Positions 15,999 to 24,424 are shown, counted from the first letter of the stretch. The stretch is DNA of 37,364 bases from Bacteroidales bacterium (GCA_029004185.1 JAQUPB010000011.1:1-37364); one strand, 5' to 3'. The notes: generated by a model from the sequence alone, not told the origin. Numbers and translations: made by a program.

Positions 15999-16004
15999 TA
16001 TTTG
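15999..16004 (+). promoter_or_regulatory. Probable -7 region of rpsP promoter
   Basis: TATTTGCACCCC closely resembles the TAnnTTTGCACCCC context often seen before Bacteroidota ribosomal genes, but it is one T short of the full consensus. It lies about 50 bases before the rpsP ATG. Confidence 0.45.
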
Positions 16005-16053
16005 CACCCCTTAAAATAAGGGATTGTATAACTAAAGAAAAAATTAACAAACT

Positions 16054-16728
16054 ATGCCTACACGAATAAGACTACAGAGAAGGGGAAAAAAAGGACAACC
16101 TTTCTATCACATTGTTGTTGCAGATAGTCGCAGCCCACGGGATGGGAAGTGTATAGAGAAAATAGGAGTTTACAACTCACTAACTTCTCCTGCTGTAATT
16201 GACCTGAATTTTGAAAAAGCTATAAGCTGGATTCAAAAAGGAGTGCAACCATCTGACACTTGCAGAATACTTCTGTCGGAAAAAGGAGTGATGTTTAAAG
16301 CACATTTGCTGAAAGGTGTGAAAAAAGGAGCCATAACCGAAGAACAAGCGGAAAACAGATTTCAACAATGGCTGAAAGAGAAAGAAGAAAAAGCCGAATC
16401 GGAAGTCAAACAGAATATCACCAAAGTTCATTCGGAAGTTAAAAAACGTTTGGAGGCCGAAGTAAAGGCTAATGAAGTCAAAGCACAAAAAGTTGCATTG
16501 AAAAGATCGAAACTTGCAAAGGAACTTGAACAAGCCGAACTTTCAGTTGAAACTCCTGCCGAAGTTGCGGTTCCGGCTGCAACAGAAACTGCTGTTGAAG
16601 AACCAAAAGCTGAAGCACAGGAAGAAAAACCTGCCGATATGCCAGTTGTAGAAGAACCAAAAGCCGAAACACCTGCTCCAGAGGCTGCTGCCGGCACCGA
16701 AAAAGAAGCACCACCAACAGAAGCATAA
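16054..16728 (+). CDS. rpsP: 30S ribosomal protein S16 with long acidic/alanine-rich tail
   Basis: A small-subunit ribosomal protein needed for 30S assembly. Residues 1 to about 85 are the S16 fold (MPTRIRLQRRGKKGQPFYHI, DSRSPRDGK, IEKIGVYNSL, AISWIQKGVQPSDT). Usual bacterial S16 is 80-90 residues; this one has 224. Residues 86-170 are a charged, probably helical extension (EEQAENRFQQWLKEKEEKAE). Residues 171-224 are low-complexity Ala/Glu/Pro with VEEPKAE repeated twice. Extended S16 is usual in Bacteroidota, though this tail seems long. rimM follows nine bases after the stop, as in the classic rpsP-rimM order; trmD and rplS do not follow. Confidence 0.95.
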   Translation: MPTRIRLQRRGKKGQPFYHIVVADSRSPRDGKCIEKIGVYNSLTSPAVIDLNFEKAISWIQKGVQPSDTCRILLSEKGVMFKAHLLKGVKKGAITEEQAENRFQQWLKEKEEKAESEVKQNITKVHSEVKKRLEAEVKANEVKAQKVALKRSKLAKELEQAELSVETPAEVAVPAATETAVEEPKAEAQEEKPADMPVVEEPKAETPAPEAAAGTEKEAPPTEA

Positions 16729-16737
16729 TTCTCTAAA

Positions 16738-17262
16738 ATGCAGATAAAAGATTGCTATCTTCTTGGTTGTGTATCAAAAACCATAGGAAACAAAGGAGAA
16801 GTAGTGTTTTTTATTGATGCTGATAATCCTGCGAAATACAAAACACTTAAATCGGTTTTTATTGAAATAGGCGGACAGCTCGTACCCTTTTTTATTAAGA
16901 AAATTAAAATAAATAAGAATACAGCTATTGTGTCTATTGACGGGCTCGACTCTGTTGAGAAATCCATTATGCTTGTGAGCACAAAAATATATTTGCCGCT
17001 TGAGTTATTGCCGAAACTTAAAGGCAACAATTTTTATTTTCATGAGGTAACGGGATTTACTGTGATTGATAATTATAAAGGAAATATCGGAATAATAGAA
17101 AGTATAATTGAAAATTCAGGCAATCCTCTTATTCAGATTAAGTCAGGTGAAAAGGAAATTTTAATTCCCTTAAAAAAGAAGTTCATAAAAAAAGTTGACA
17201 GGGAAAATAGAATTATTGAAATTGAAGCACCCGAAGGACTTATTGATGTATATTTAGGATAG
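16738..17262 (+). CDS. rimM: 16S rRNA processing/ribosome maturation factor RimM
   Basis: A 174-residue factor that binds S19 and helps 30S head maturation. The N-terminal beta-barrel domain begins with CYLLGCVSKTIGNKGEVVF, the diverged form of the usual 'GxIxxxHGlkGEvkv'. The linker is followed by a C-terminal PRC-barrel: YFHEVTGFTVIDNYKGNIGI, EKEILIPLKKKFIKKVD and a terminal EAPEGLIDVYLG. The last matches the family ending 'PEGLLD'. It is coupled to rpsP with a nine-base gap and shares its promoter. Its 3' end is convergent with the secreted protein gene on the other strand, only 14 bases away. Confidence 0.93.
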   Translation: MQIKDCYLLGCVSKTIGNKGEVVFFIDADNPAKYKTLKSVFIEIGGQLVPFFIKKIKINKNTAIVSIDGLDSVEKSIMLVSTKIYLPLELLPKLKGNNFYFHEVTGFTVIDNYKGNIGIIESIIENSGNPLIQIKSGEKEILIPLKKKFIKKVDRENRIIEIEAPEGLIDVYLG

Positions 17263-17268
17263 TGATAT

Positions 17269-17280
17269 CTGAAATTTCAG
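17269..17280. terminator. Small perfect palindrome between convergent genes
   Basis: CTGAAATTTCAG is a 12-base perfect palindrome, with GATAT and ATATC just outside. It lies between the rimM stop and the minus-strand stop codon at 17277 and overlaps the latter. It may act as a weak shared terminator, but there is no T run, so this is only a suggestion. Confidence 0.25.
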
Positions 17281-19052
17281 TAAACAAATATCTTCACAAC
17301 ATTATCTTTTCCGTTACTTACTTTCAAAAAATACATCTCGCCTTTATTAAGATTTATAAGTTTTACATTCAGTTTTGTGAATTCATTTTTTTCTGTAGCA
17401 TATATTTGGGAATAATAAACTGAATTAAAAACATTGGTTATTTCCACAAAAACTATCAGATTGCCTGTATTTTTGACTTTCACTTCAAGTTCATCTCCAT
17501 TGTGTTCGGGAGGACTAACAATCAATTCGGAAGAAAAATTATTTGATCTTGCGGCAATGGCATCGCTTGTTTTAAAAGAACCATTTTCGGAACTTTGTTT
17601 AAGACGGTAATAAACAACTGAATTTTTCGGAGGATTGTCATCGGCAAGAGAAAATTTCTCACTTCGGTTTTTTGTGCATTTTTTGTTAACTGAATTAAAA
17701 GCATTAAAAGACCTGCCATTTATGGAACGTTCAACCAAAATGTTATCACCGTTTTCAGCCGGAGCTGTTGCCCAATAAAGTGAAATTTTTCCTTCTTCAT
17801 AAATTCCTTCAAATGACAATAATGGAAGAGGAACAGGAATTTCCTTATAGTTACCCATCGTAATCCTTGATAATTCACTTAATTCGGAAGTTCTGAAATA
17901 GTTATTTCCGAGATTTCTGGATTTTGTTTCCATAAACGACCAATCTGTTCCTTCATTTGTGGAATAAAAGAAACTTAGCTTGTCTTTGGCCTGATTATTT
18001 AACTCTGATTCGAAAAAATAAAAACCCAGAATAGCATTTAATTCCTTATTATTTGATGGTATTATTTTATAGTATCTTTTTATGCCTGTAAAATTTGTAC
18101 CCGTTTGAGCTTCATGTCCCCTTATGATTATCGTTTTACCAAGGTCAGCATGGGAAGTAATCGCTATTCCCAGATTGCCTGCATTTACAGAATCGGGTTT
18201 ATCTAAATTTCTTATTGTGGAAACAGTTCCCTTGCCATAAATTTTATTGCTGTTGGTTTCTCCGGTTATTGAACAACTCGGACACAATGTTATATGATGT
18301 TCATTTAAATTGAGATTACCTGCATTAAAAATCAAATTTCCGTTAATTGTTATGTCTGAGTTTAAAAACAAAAGCAAAACCCTGTGATTTAAAGTAAGAT
18401 TCCTCAGGCTTGTATTATCATAAGGAAGTTCTTTTCCTGTACTAATGCTATTTGTTGTATTATAAACCAAATCAACAACTCCTTCAAAATTAACAACGCC
18501 TTTGGTTGATGAAGCTGTTATTGTTCCTCCGGTGCAGGTTATTTCAACGCCATTGGCAAAAGTAATTGCAGAATTAAAAACATCAAATTCTCCGTTTAAT
18601 ATGGTTAATTTATGAACAACACGAATGTTGTTATTTAATTTAATTCCGGCAACATTGTTAATCGTTAGATCATAAAATGTTAAAGTTGAACCATCATTCA
18701 CTGTTATGGTCTGCAAATATGGTCCGTTAAGGATAACGTTGCTTTTGTTGCAGAAAATATTTGAAGCCCTGTTTAAATTTATGTTTCCGCTTATGTTTAT
18801 GGTGTTGCTGCTTAAATCCAAAACAGCACCACTGTTGTTTATTGTTAGCAAACCACAATTCCCGGTTGTATTAAGAGTAACCTTAACATTTTTATTTATT
18901 GTAGTTGAAATTCCAGCGGCAGGAACGCCTTTCGACCATTTTGCAGATGCATCCCAATTGCCGTTATCATCAAAATTCCAGTTTGTCTGAGAATGTAATC
19001 TGCATTCTGAAAGTAGTATAAAAAGAATAAGCAGGTAAAAATACTTAAGCAT
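17277..19052 (-). CDS. Large secreted protein, beta-helix/adhesin-like, possible T9SS sorting domain
   Basis: 591 residues with an N-terminal signal peptide (MLKYFYLLILFILLSECRLH, probable cleavage near HSQ-TNW). Residues 25-300 are rich in Asn, Thr and Ile with repeating strands such as NISGNINLN, LTFYDLTINN and ITINGNLIFNAGNLNLN. That pattern suggests a right-handed beta-helix or adhesin-like domain. A fibronectin-like segment follows (LPLLSFEGIYEEGKISLYWATAPAENGD...). The last roughly 80 residues (ELIVSPPEHNGDELEVKV ... EMYFLKVSNGKDNVVKIFVY) resemble a type IX secretion C-terminal domain, though the usual 'YPNP' start is replaced by VSPPEHNG. The function is not recognised; surface exposure is inferred. 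Confidence 0.72.
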   Translation of the reverse strand: MLKYFYLLILFILLSECRLHSQTNWNFDDNGNWDASAKWSKGVPAAGISTTINKNVKVTLNTTGNCGLLTINNSGAVLDLSSNTINISGNINLNRASNIFCNKSNVILNGPYLQTITVNDGSTLTFYDLTINNVAGIKLNNNIRVVHKLTILNGEFDVFNSAITFANGVEITCTGGTITASSTKGVVNFEGVVDLVYNTTNSISTGKELPYDNTSLRNLTLNHRVLLLFLNSDITINGNLIFNAGNLNLNEHHITLCPSCSITGETNSNKIYGKGTVSTIRNLDKPDSVNAGNLGIAITSHADLGKTIIIRGHEAQTGTNFTGIKRYYKIIPSNNKELNAILGFYFFESELNNQAKDKLSFFYSTNEGTDWSFMETKSRNLGNNYFRTSELSELSRITMGNYKEIPVPLPLLSFEGIYEEGKISLYWATAPAENGDNILVERSINGRSFNAFNSVNKKCTKNRSEKFSLADDNPPKNSVVYYRLKQSSENGSFKTSDAIAARSNNFSSELIVSPPEHNGDELEVKVKNTGNLIVFVEITNVFNSVYYSQIYATEKNEFTKLNVKLINLNKGEMYFLKVSNGKDNVVKIFVY

Positions 19053-19253
19053 TATTATTTTTATTAATATTTAAAACGAGTAAAAATGAAATTTACGTAA
19101 AAAAACAAAAAATATTATATAAACAAAAATAAATCATTCTATTAGAAATAAAAATTTTTCAATAATATGTACTTGATTAATTAATAAATGATTAAATTTA
19201 TGGCTTCATATATATTTATCTTTTAAATATTTTCAATTTTAAATTTTTTAAAA

Positions 19254-21173
19254 ATGAAAAATTTCAGATTTCTTACAAAAATTTTATTAGCATTTATGCT
19301 AATGCTTTCTGTTTACGGCTTTTCGCAGGATAAACAAATTCCGGATTATTCATTAAAAGACAGAAAAGATGTTCCGGTGGAATTTACATGGAAACTTGAG
19401 GATTTATACTTAACCCTTGATGCATGGAAAGCTGATAAGGACGAAGCAAAAAAATTAATGGAAAAAGTTGATGAATATTCGAAAGACTGGACATCTTCTC
19501 CTCAAAAAATGTTTGCTTTGCTTGATCTGACAGATATTATAAATTTAAAGGCAGAAAAATTGTATGCGTATATGCTGCAATTAAATGATGCCGACATGGA
19601 AAATGCTGTATACCAGGACCTGAAAGGCGAATTGCAGGCAATGTACGTTCAGTTCAATTCAAAACTTGCTTTTTTAAACGCAGATATAATTAAACTGGGA
19701 AAAGAAAAATTTGATTCATATCTTAAAACCGAGCCCAAACTTAAACCTTATGACTTCTGGATGTACGATATTTTACGCAGTAAAGACCATGTTTTACCGC
19801 AGGAACAACAAAACATAGTATCGCTTACAAGTTTGTTTTCACAGGGACCGGGGAGTGCCGCAAGTATGATGAATGACGTTGAAATTCCGTTTCCTGAAGT
19901 TACCATGAGCGACGGACAAAAAGTAACTCTCAATTTAACAGGTTATCTGAAATGGAGAAAATCAAAAGTTCCCGATGATAGGCGTCTTGCCTGGAACACA
20001 TTCTGGGGTAATGAAAAAAAGTTCGAGAAAACAATAGCAATTCTTCTTAACACGTCAACACAAAAACATTTTTTCAACACACAGGTTTATAAATTTCCCG
20101 ATTGCCTTTCAGCAAGATTGTTTGATGATAATATTGATACAAGCGTTTATTACCAACTTCTTCGTTCGGTTCACGAAAACCTCGCACCTCTGCATCGTTA
20201 TCTTGAATTAAAGAAAAAAATGCTGGGACTTGATAAATTTATGTATCAGGATATTTATGTGTCGACAGTGAAAAATGTTGAAAAAAAATATACTTATGAA
20301 GAAGCACAAAAAATGATTATCGAAGCCATGAAACCATTAGGTACCGAATACACTGATGTTTTGAAAACTGCAGTCGCAAATCGCTGGATAGATGTTTATA
20401 CCAATAAAGGAAAACAAAGCGGAGCTTATTCAAGAGGTGTGTACGGAGTTCATCCTTACATAAAGTTGAACTATGATGGCGAATATTACGATGTTGGTAC
20501 TTTTGCACATGAACTTGGCCATACGGTACATTCATATTATTCAAATAAAACCCAGCATTTCGAAAAATCAAATTATCCGGTATTTCTTGCCGAAATTGCA
20601 TCGACTTTTAATGAGGAAATGCTGTTGGATTATGTGCTGAAAAATGAAAAAGATGATTTGTTCAAGCTGTTTATTCTTAATAGTTATATTGAAGATGCAA
20701 GAAACTCTCTTTACCGCCAGACAATGTATGCGGAATTTGAACTTGCAATCCACAAAAGAGTTGAAGAAGGCAAAACCCTTACTTCCGACTGGATGAACAA
20801 TAAATACCTTGAACTTGCAAATGAGTATTATGGAAAAAGCAAGGGAATAATTGAAATACCTGATCTCGTCAGCACTGAATGGACAAGAGTTCCGCATTTA
20901 TATTATAATTTTTATGTATATCAGTATAGTACAGGGCTGATTTCTTCCATGGCTTTATGCGATATGGTTCTTAAAGGCGGAGAAAATGAAAAAAACAAAT
21001 ATCTTGATTTGCTCAGAGCAGGTGGAAGCGATTACGCAATTCCATTATTGAAAAATGCCGGAGTGGACATGACAAAAAAAGATGCTTTTAATGCGGCTTT
21101 TAAAAGATTTGACTATCTGGTGGGGGAAATGGAAAAGATTTACGAGAAACTGAAAGCTGAAAATAAATTGTAA
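19254..21173 (+). CDS. pepF: M3 family oligoendopeptidase F with signal peptide
   Basis: A 639-residue zinc metallopeptidase that cleaves oligopeptides. The M3 zinc motif is HELGH at 419-423 in GTFAHELGHTVHSYYS, with a downstream Glu ligand in AEIASTFNEEMLL. The PepF N-terminal domain is recognisable (FTWKLEDLYLTLDAWKADKD, MLQLNDADMENAVYQ). Unlike the cytoplasmic Gram-positive PepF, this protein begins with a clear signal peptide (MKNFRFLTKILLAFMLMLSV followed by YGFSQ, cleavage near 24), so it should act in the periplasm or outside. The 200-base upstream gap is AT-rich with no convincing -7 box. Confidence 0.93.
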   Translation: MKNFRFLTKILLAFMLMLSVYGFSQDKQIPDYSLKDRKDVPVEFTWKLEDLYLTLDAWKADKDEAKKLMEKVDEYSKDWTSSPQKMFALLDLTDIINLKAEKLYAYMLQLNDADMENAVYQDLKGELQAMYVQFNSKLAFLNADIIKLGKEKFDSYLKTEPKLKPYDFWMYDILRSKDHVLPQEQQNIVSLTSLFSQGPGSAASMMNDVEIPFPEVTMSDGQKVTLNLTGYLKWRKSKVPDDRRLAWNTFWGNEKKFEKTIAILLNTSTQKHFFNTQVYKFPDCLSARLFDDNIDTSVYYQLLRSVHENLAPLHRYLELKKKMLGLDKFMYQDIYVSTVKNVEKKYTYEEAQKMIIEAMKPLGTEYTDVLKTAVANRWIDVYTNKGKQSGAYSRGVYGVHPYIKLNYDGEYYDVGTFAHELGHTVHSYYSNKTQHFEKSNYPVFLAEIASTFNEEMLLDYVLKNEKDDLFKLFILNSYIEDARNSLYRQTMYAEFELAIHKRVEEGKTLTSDWMNNKYLELANEYYGKSKGIIEIPDLVSTEWTRVPHLYYNFYVYQYSTGLISSMALCDMVLKGGENEKNKYLDLLRAGGSDYAIPLLKNAGVDMTKKDAFNAAFKRFDYLVGEMEKIYEKLKAENKL

Positions 21174-21203
21174 AATTTTAAGCGACTAAGCTGTACTAAA
21201 ATA

Positions 21204-21237
21204 AGTTTGTAGTTTAAAAAGTTTGTTGTTTGTTGTT
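21204..21237. repeat. Intergenic GTTTGT word repeat
   Basis: AGTTTGTAGTTT followed by GTTTGTTGTTTGTTGTT. It is the same word family as 3601-3636 and, inverted, 12162-12190. It lies between pepF and the methyltransferase gene, followed by TTAGCACTTAACC-type words to about 21290. Confidence 0.55.
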
Positions 21238-21320
21238 AAAAAACATTCTTAGCACTTAACCTCTATGCTCTATGCCCTTAGCTCTAAGCAAATTTCAGAC
21301 ACTTAATTACCATCATTAAA

Positions 21321-22034
21321 ATGTCCGAAAAATATTTCAGGTTCAAACAATTCATAATAAACCAGGAGAATGTTGCAATGAAAGTGGGCACTGATGCCGT
21401 AATTCTGGGAGCATGGGTAAATCCACAAAATGCAAAAAAAATACTTGATGTTGGCTCAGGAACCGGTATTATTGCATTAATGCTTGCACAAAAATCCAAT
21501 GCAGTTATTGATGCTGTTGAAATTGATAAAGACTCTTACCTTCAGGCAAAAGAAAATTTTGAAAATTCAAAATGGAGAAAAAGAATTAATGTTTACAACG
21601 AATCATTTCAGGAATATTCAAAGAAAATTTCTTTTAAATACGATATTATTGTTTCAAACCCTCCGTATTTTATAAATTCCTATAAATCAGTCTCTGAGGA
21701 AAAAAATAAAGCAAAACATAATGTAAATCTATCGTTCGATGAATTAATAAAATACAGTTCAAACATTCTTAAGCCTTCGGGAATGCTTTATTTAATAATT
21801 CCTTCTGATAGTTTGCAGAAAGTTGTTTTGATGGCAGAAGAAGAAAAATTATATTGCAATGAGGTTCTAAATGTCTTTCCCAAACCCCGAAGTAAAGCCA
21901 AAAGAGCTGTTTTAAAACTCGAATTTGTTAAAAAGAAGTTAATAGAAGAAAAATTAACAGTAGAAAACAATGAAAGACATGATTATACTGATGAATACAA
22001 AAACCTTACAAAAGTTTTTTATTTATTTTTATGA
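21321..22034 (+). CDS. trmN6: tRNA1(Val) (adenine37-N6)-methyltransferase-like protein (TrmN6/YfiC)
   Basis: A 237-residue SAM-dependent methyltransferase. SAM-binding motif I is ILDVGSGTGIIALMLAQ, followed by DAVEIDKDSYLQAKENF. The catalytic N6-adenine motif NPPY is at 113-116 in DIIVSNPPYF. The N-terminus (FRFKQFIINQENVAMKVGTDAVILGAW) is the TrmN6/YfiC signature, and this group methylates A37 of tRNA-Val. The C-terminal beta region contains PRSKAKRAVLKLEF, also typical. It has its own start 23 bases after a word-repeat block, and the outer-membrane protein gene follows with its own promoter. Substrate assignment is by family. Confidence 0.88.
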   Translation: MSEKYFRFKQFIINQENVAMKVGTDAVILGAWVNPQNAKKILDVGSGTGIIALMLAQKSNAVIDAVEIDKDSYLQAKENFENSKWRKRINVYNESFQEYSKKISFKYDIIVSNPPYFINSYKSVSEEKNKAKHNVNLSFDELIKYSSNILKPSGMLYLIIPSDSLQKVVLMAEEEKLYCNEVLNVFPKPRSKAKRAVLKLEFVKKKLIEEKLTVENNERHDYTDEYKNLTKVFYLFL

Positions 22035-22065
22035 AAAAAATTTAGTTTAATATATACTAATTGTT

Positions 22066-22073
22066 TATATTTG
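22066..22073 (+). promoter_or_regulatory. Bacteroidota -7 box for the outer-membrane protein gene
   Basis: TATATTTG matches TAnnTTTG exactly, 24 bases before the ATG at 22098. The -33 region is only weakly matched. Confidence 0.55.
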
Positions 22074-22097
22074 TAGCTGTTATTTAAAAATTTAAAT

Positions 22098-22841
22098 ATG
22101 AAAAAGGTATTTTTACTTATAACAGTTTGTATATTATTAGAGTTTACAAACGTATTTTCGCAAAATCTTGGCAGGGTAAGGTTCAAAAATTTTATTAACC
22201 AGGATTGGTACATTAATGTCAATTATGGCTCATTGCTTTTTTGCGGTGACATCAAGCAATACGACTTTTATCCTGTGGAACAGGAAAGGAAATGGGGATA
22301 CGGAGTGATTTTTGGCAAAAGTTTTAACCAGACTTTTTCTTTACAGGGACAGATTATCTCGGGCGAACTTTCCGGAATTAATAGAAACAAAAACCAGCAA
22401 TTTGATGCAGAAATTCTTGAATATAGCCTGAATGCTGTAATTGACTTTACCGATATGTTTTGCTTTTTGTTGTTTAATAAAATTGATAATAGTCCTAAAA
22501 AAGTTAAACTATACTCATATGTTGGATTAGGATACCTTGATTTTAGATCAATACAGAAAACTTATCAGGAAGAAAAATTTGTTGCAGCACAAGGATATTC
22601 GGCAGACGGAACCGTTAAAGAAGAAATGACAACTGAACTTGTAGTTCCTGTGGGAATAGGTTTGAACTTTAGATTATCCAGAGCATTGAGCTTTAATCTG
22701 GAAGCTTCTTTAAGAAGTGTATATTCCGACAAACTTGATGTAAGCATTGTTCCTAACTCATCAAAAGATAAATACGAATATATTTCATTAGGGTTGAAAT
22801 ATAAATTCAATCTGGCAAAAGGATATAAAGCCCAGTTATAA
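22098..22841 (+). CDS. Outer-membrane beta-barrel protein of unknown function
   Basis: 247 residues with a signal peptide (MKKVFLLITVCILLEFTNVF, cleavage after FSQ). The mature protein alternates polar and aromatic strands ending in aromatic residues: WYINVNYGSLLFCGDIKQYDF, GYGVIFGKSFNQTFSLQGQI and ALSFNLEASLRSVYSDKLDV. Its last strand is YISLGLKYKFNLAK. This is the pattern of a small outer-membrane porin-family beta-barrel, like OmpW/OmpA-type or 'outer membrane beta-barrel domain' proteins of Bacteroidota. No catalytic motif or peptidoglycan-binding domain is visible. It has its own promoter and ends at a clear intrinsic terminator, so it is probably monocistronic. Confidence 0.75.
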   Translation: MKKVFLLITVCILLEFTNVFSQNLGRVRFKNFINQDWYINVNYGSLLFCGDIKQYDFYPVEQERKWGYGVIFGKSFNQTFSLQGQIISGELSGINRNKNQQFDAEILEYSLNAVIDFTDMFCFLLFNKIDNSPKKVKLYSYVGLGYLDFRSIQKTYQEEKFVAAQGYSADGTVKEEMTTELVVPVGIGLNFRLSRALSFNLEASLRSVYSDKLDVSIVPNSSKDKYEYISLGLKYKFNLAKGYKAQL

Positions 22842-22862
22842 CAGGCACTTTTTAATTAGAGG

Positions 22863-22898
22863 AAAAGCAAATCCACGTTTGGGTTTGCTTTTTTTTTT
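22863..22898 (+). terminator. Intrinsic terminator after the outer-membrane protein gene
   Basis: The stem AGCAAATCC (22866-22874) pairs with GGGTTTGCT (22881-22889) with one G-U pair and a six-base loop. It is followed by about ten T's, and A's before the stem extend the pairing. It is the best terminator in the window and lies 22 bases after the stop. Confidence 0.85.
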
Positions 22899-22914
22899 AA
22901 TTTAATTACATTTG
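22883..22914 (+). promoter_or_regulatory. lpdA promoter overlapping the upstream terminator
   Basis: TTTG (22883-22886) and TACATTTG (22907-22914) fit the Bacteroidota -33/-7 pair with 20 bases between TTG and TA. The -33 element lies inside the 3' arm of the preceding terminator hairpin. The start codon is 71 bases downstream. Confidence 0.6.
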
Positions 22915-22925
22915 CAAAAAACATA

Positions 22926-22949
22926 CGAACAATCGAACAATCGAACATT
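22926..22949. repeat. Three tandem copies of CGAACAAT
   Basis: Two perfect 8-base units and a third with one change (CGAACATT), in the lpdA 5' leader just downstream of the promoter. Such CGAACA words are another example of the intergenic repeats in this window. Confidence 0.75.
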
Positions 22950-22985
22950 TGAATAGTAGAATAAAAAGTACTAAAAAAACAACTT

Positions 22986-24377
22986 ATGGATTTTGATATA
23001 ATAATTATTGGCAGCGGACCTGGAGGTTATGTTGCCGCAATAAGAGCCTCAAAACTCGGACTAAAAGTCGTTGTTGTTGAGAAAGCTGAAGTGGGCGGTA
23101 TTTGTCTGAATTGGGGCTGTATTCCCACAAAGGCATTGCTTAAAAGTACACAGGTTTATGAATATGCAAAACATTCTTCCGATTACGGAGTAATGATAAA
23201 CGGCGAAATAAAACCTGATTTTAATGCTGTAATTTCGCGAAGCAGAACTGTTGCCGATACCATGAGCAAAGGAGTTCAGTTTTTATTTAAAAAAAATAAT
23301 ATTGAAATAATTAAAGGGTCCGGGAAAATAAAAGCACCTAAAACAGTTGAAGTAACTGATGAATCAGGAAGTATAAAAGAAATATCAGCAGAAAGAATAA
23401 TATTGGCAACCGGCGCAAGGTCAAGAGAATTGCCTAATTTAAAACAGGACGGAAAAAAAATTATAGGTTACCGCGAAGCGCTTACAATGCAGAAACAACC
23501 TAAATCAATGCTCGTTGTAGGTTCGGGTGCAATAGGAAGCGAACTTGCATATTTTTATAATTCAATGGGAACACAGGTAACTCTTATAGAGCTTTTACCT
23601 AATGTTTTACCAATTGAAGACGAAGATGTATCAAAACAAATTGAACGTTCTTTTAAAAAAGCGGGAATGAAAGTAATGCTCGAATCACTGGTAGAACAGG
23701 TAAATATTGAAGGTGATATTTGTAAAGTAGTTGTTAAAACAAAAAAGGGAATTGAAAATATTGAAGCAGAAGTGGTATTCTCGGCCGTTGGAATAGCTGC
23801 AAATATTGAAGGAATAGGGCTGGAAGAAGTTGGCGTAAAAACCGAAAAAGGAAAAGTTGTTGTTGATGATTTTTATAAAACAAATGTTGAGAGTATTTAT
23901 GCAATAGGAGATATTGTTCACGGTCCGGCTTTAGCTCACGTTGCTTCAGCGGAAGGAATAATATGTGTTGAAAAAATTGCAGGATTAAACCCTGAACCTC
24001 TCGATTACAGTAATATTCCCGGATGCACTTATACAACCCCTGAAGTTGCTTCAGTGGGAATTACCGAAAAACAAGCGAAAGAAAAAGGTTATGAAATAAA
24101 GGTTGGAAAATTTCCCTTTACGGCTTCAGGAAAAGCTACATCAGCAGGAAACAGGGACGGCTTTATAAAAGTGATATTCGATGCAAAAACCGATAAATGG
24201 CTTGGGGCTCATTTTGTAGGAGCAAACGTAACAGAAATGATTGCCGAAGCTGTTGTTGCCCGTCGCAAAGGACTAACCGCCCACGATATAACCCGTTCGG
24301 TTCATCCTCACCCTACAATGTCGGAAGCAGTCATGGAAGCAGTTGCCGCCGCATACGGGGAAGTGATTCATATTTAA
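22986..24377 (+). CDS. lpdA: Dihydrolipoyl dehydrogenase (E3)
   Basis: A 463-residue FAD-dependent oxidoreductase that reoxidises dihydrolipoamide in 2-oxoacid dehydrogenase and glycine-cleavage complexes. The FAD-binding GSGPGGYVAAIRA is at the N-terminus. The redox disulfide is Cys40-Cys45 in GGICLNWGCIPTKALL. The NAD-binding site is LVVGSGAIGSELAYFY, and the second FAD motif is SIYAIGDIVHGPALAHVA. The C-terminal active-site base is in HPHPTMSEAV (His440/His442, Glu447). All key residues of the lipoamide-specific clade are present. There is no adjacent E1, E2 or lipoate gene, so the complex served cannot be read from this window. It has its own promoter. Confidence 0.96.
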   Translation: MDFDIIIIGSGPGGYVAAIRASKLGLKVVVVEKAEVGGICLNWGCIPTKALLKSTQVYEYAKHSSDYGVMINGEIKPDFNAVISRSRTVADTMSKGVQFLFKKNNIEIIKGSGKIKAPKTVEVTDESGSIKEISAERIILATGARSRELPNLKQDGKKIIGYREALTMQKQPKSMLVVGSGAIGSELAYFYNSMGTQVTLIELLPNVLPIEDEDVSKQIERSFKKAGMKVMLESLVEQVNIEGDICKVVVKTKKGIENIEAEVVFSAVGIAANIEGIGLEEVGVKTEKGKVVVDDFYKTNVESIYAIGDIVHGPALAHVASAEGIICVEKIAGLNPEPLDYSNIPGCTYTTPEVASVGITEKQAKEKGYEIKVGKFPFTASGKATSAGNRDGFIKVIFDAKTDKWLGAHFVGANVTEMIAEAVVARRKGLTAHDITRSVHPHPTMSEAVMEAVAAAYGEVIHI

Positions 24378-24424
24378 AAATTCGATAATTTGAAAATGTG
24401 GCAATGAAAAAAATAATAATAAAA

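Larger units (their letters stand above)
15725..16053. other. 329-base divergent intergenic region between dnaE and rpsP
   Basis: No gene is seen. The region holds a hairpin repeat (15911-15946), the probable rpsP promoter around 15999, and a CAAAAATA (15836-15843) that reads TATTTTTG towards dnaE and might be its -7 box, though no -33 partner is visible. The rest is featureless AT-rich DNA. Confidence 0.6.

Noticed and set aside
16428-16726. Overlapping minus-strand reading frames over the S16 tail
   Set aside because: They are shadows of the low-complexity Ala/Glu/Pro coding sequence, with no start signals or recognisable protein.
22926-22949. CGAACAAT tandem repeats as a CRISPR array or plasmid iterons
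   Set aside because: There are only three 8-base units with no spacers, no cas or rep genes nearby, and similar word repeats occur in many other gaps.
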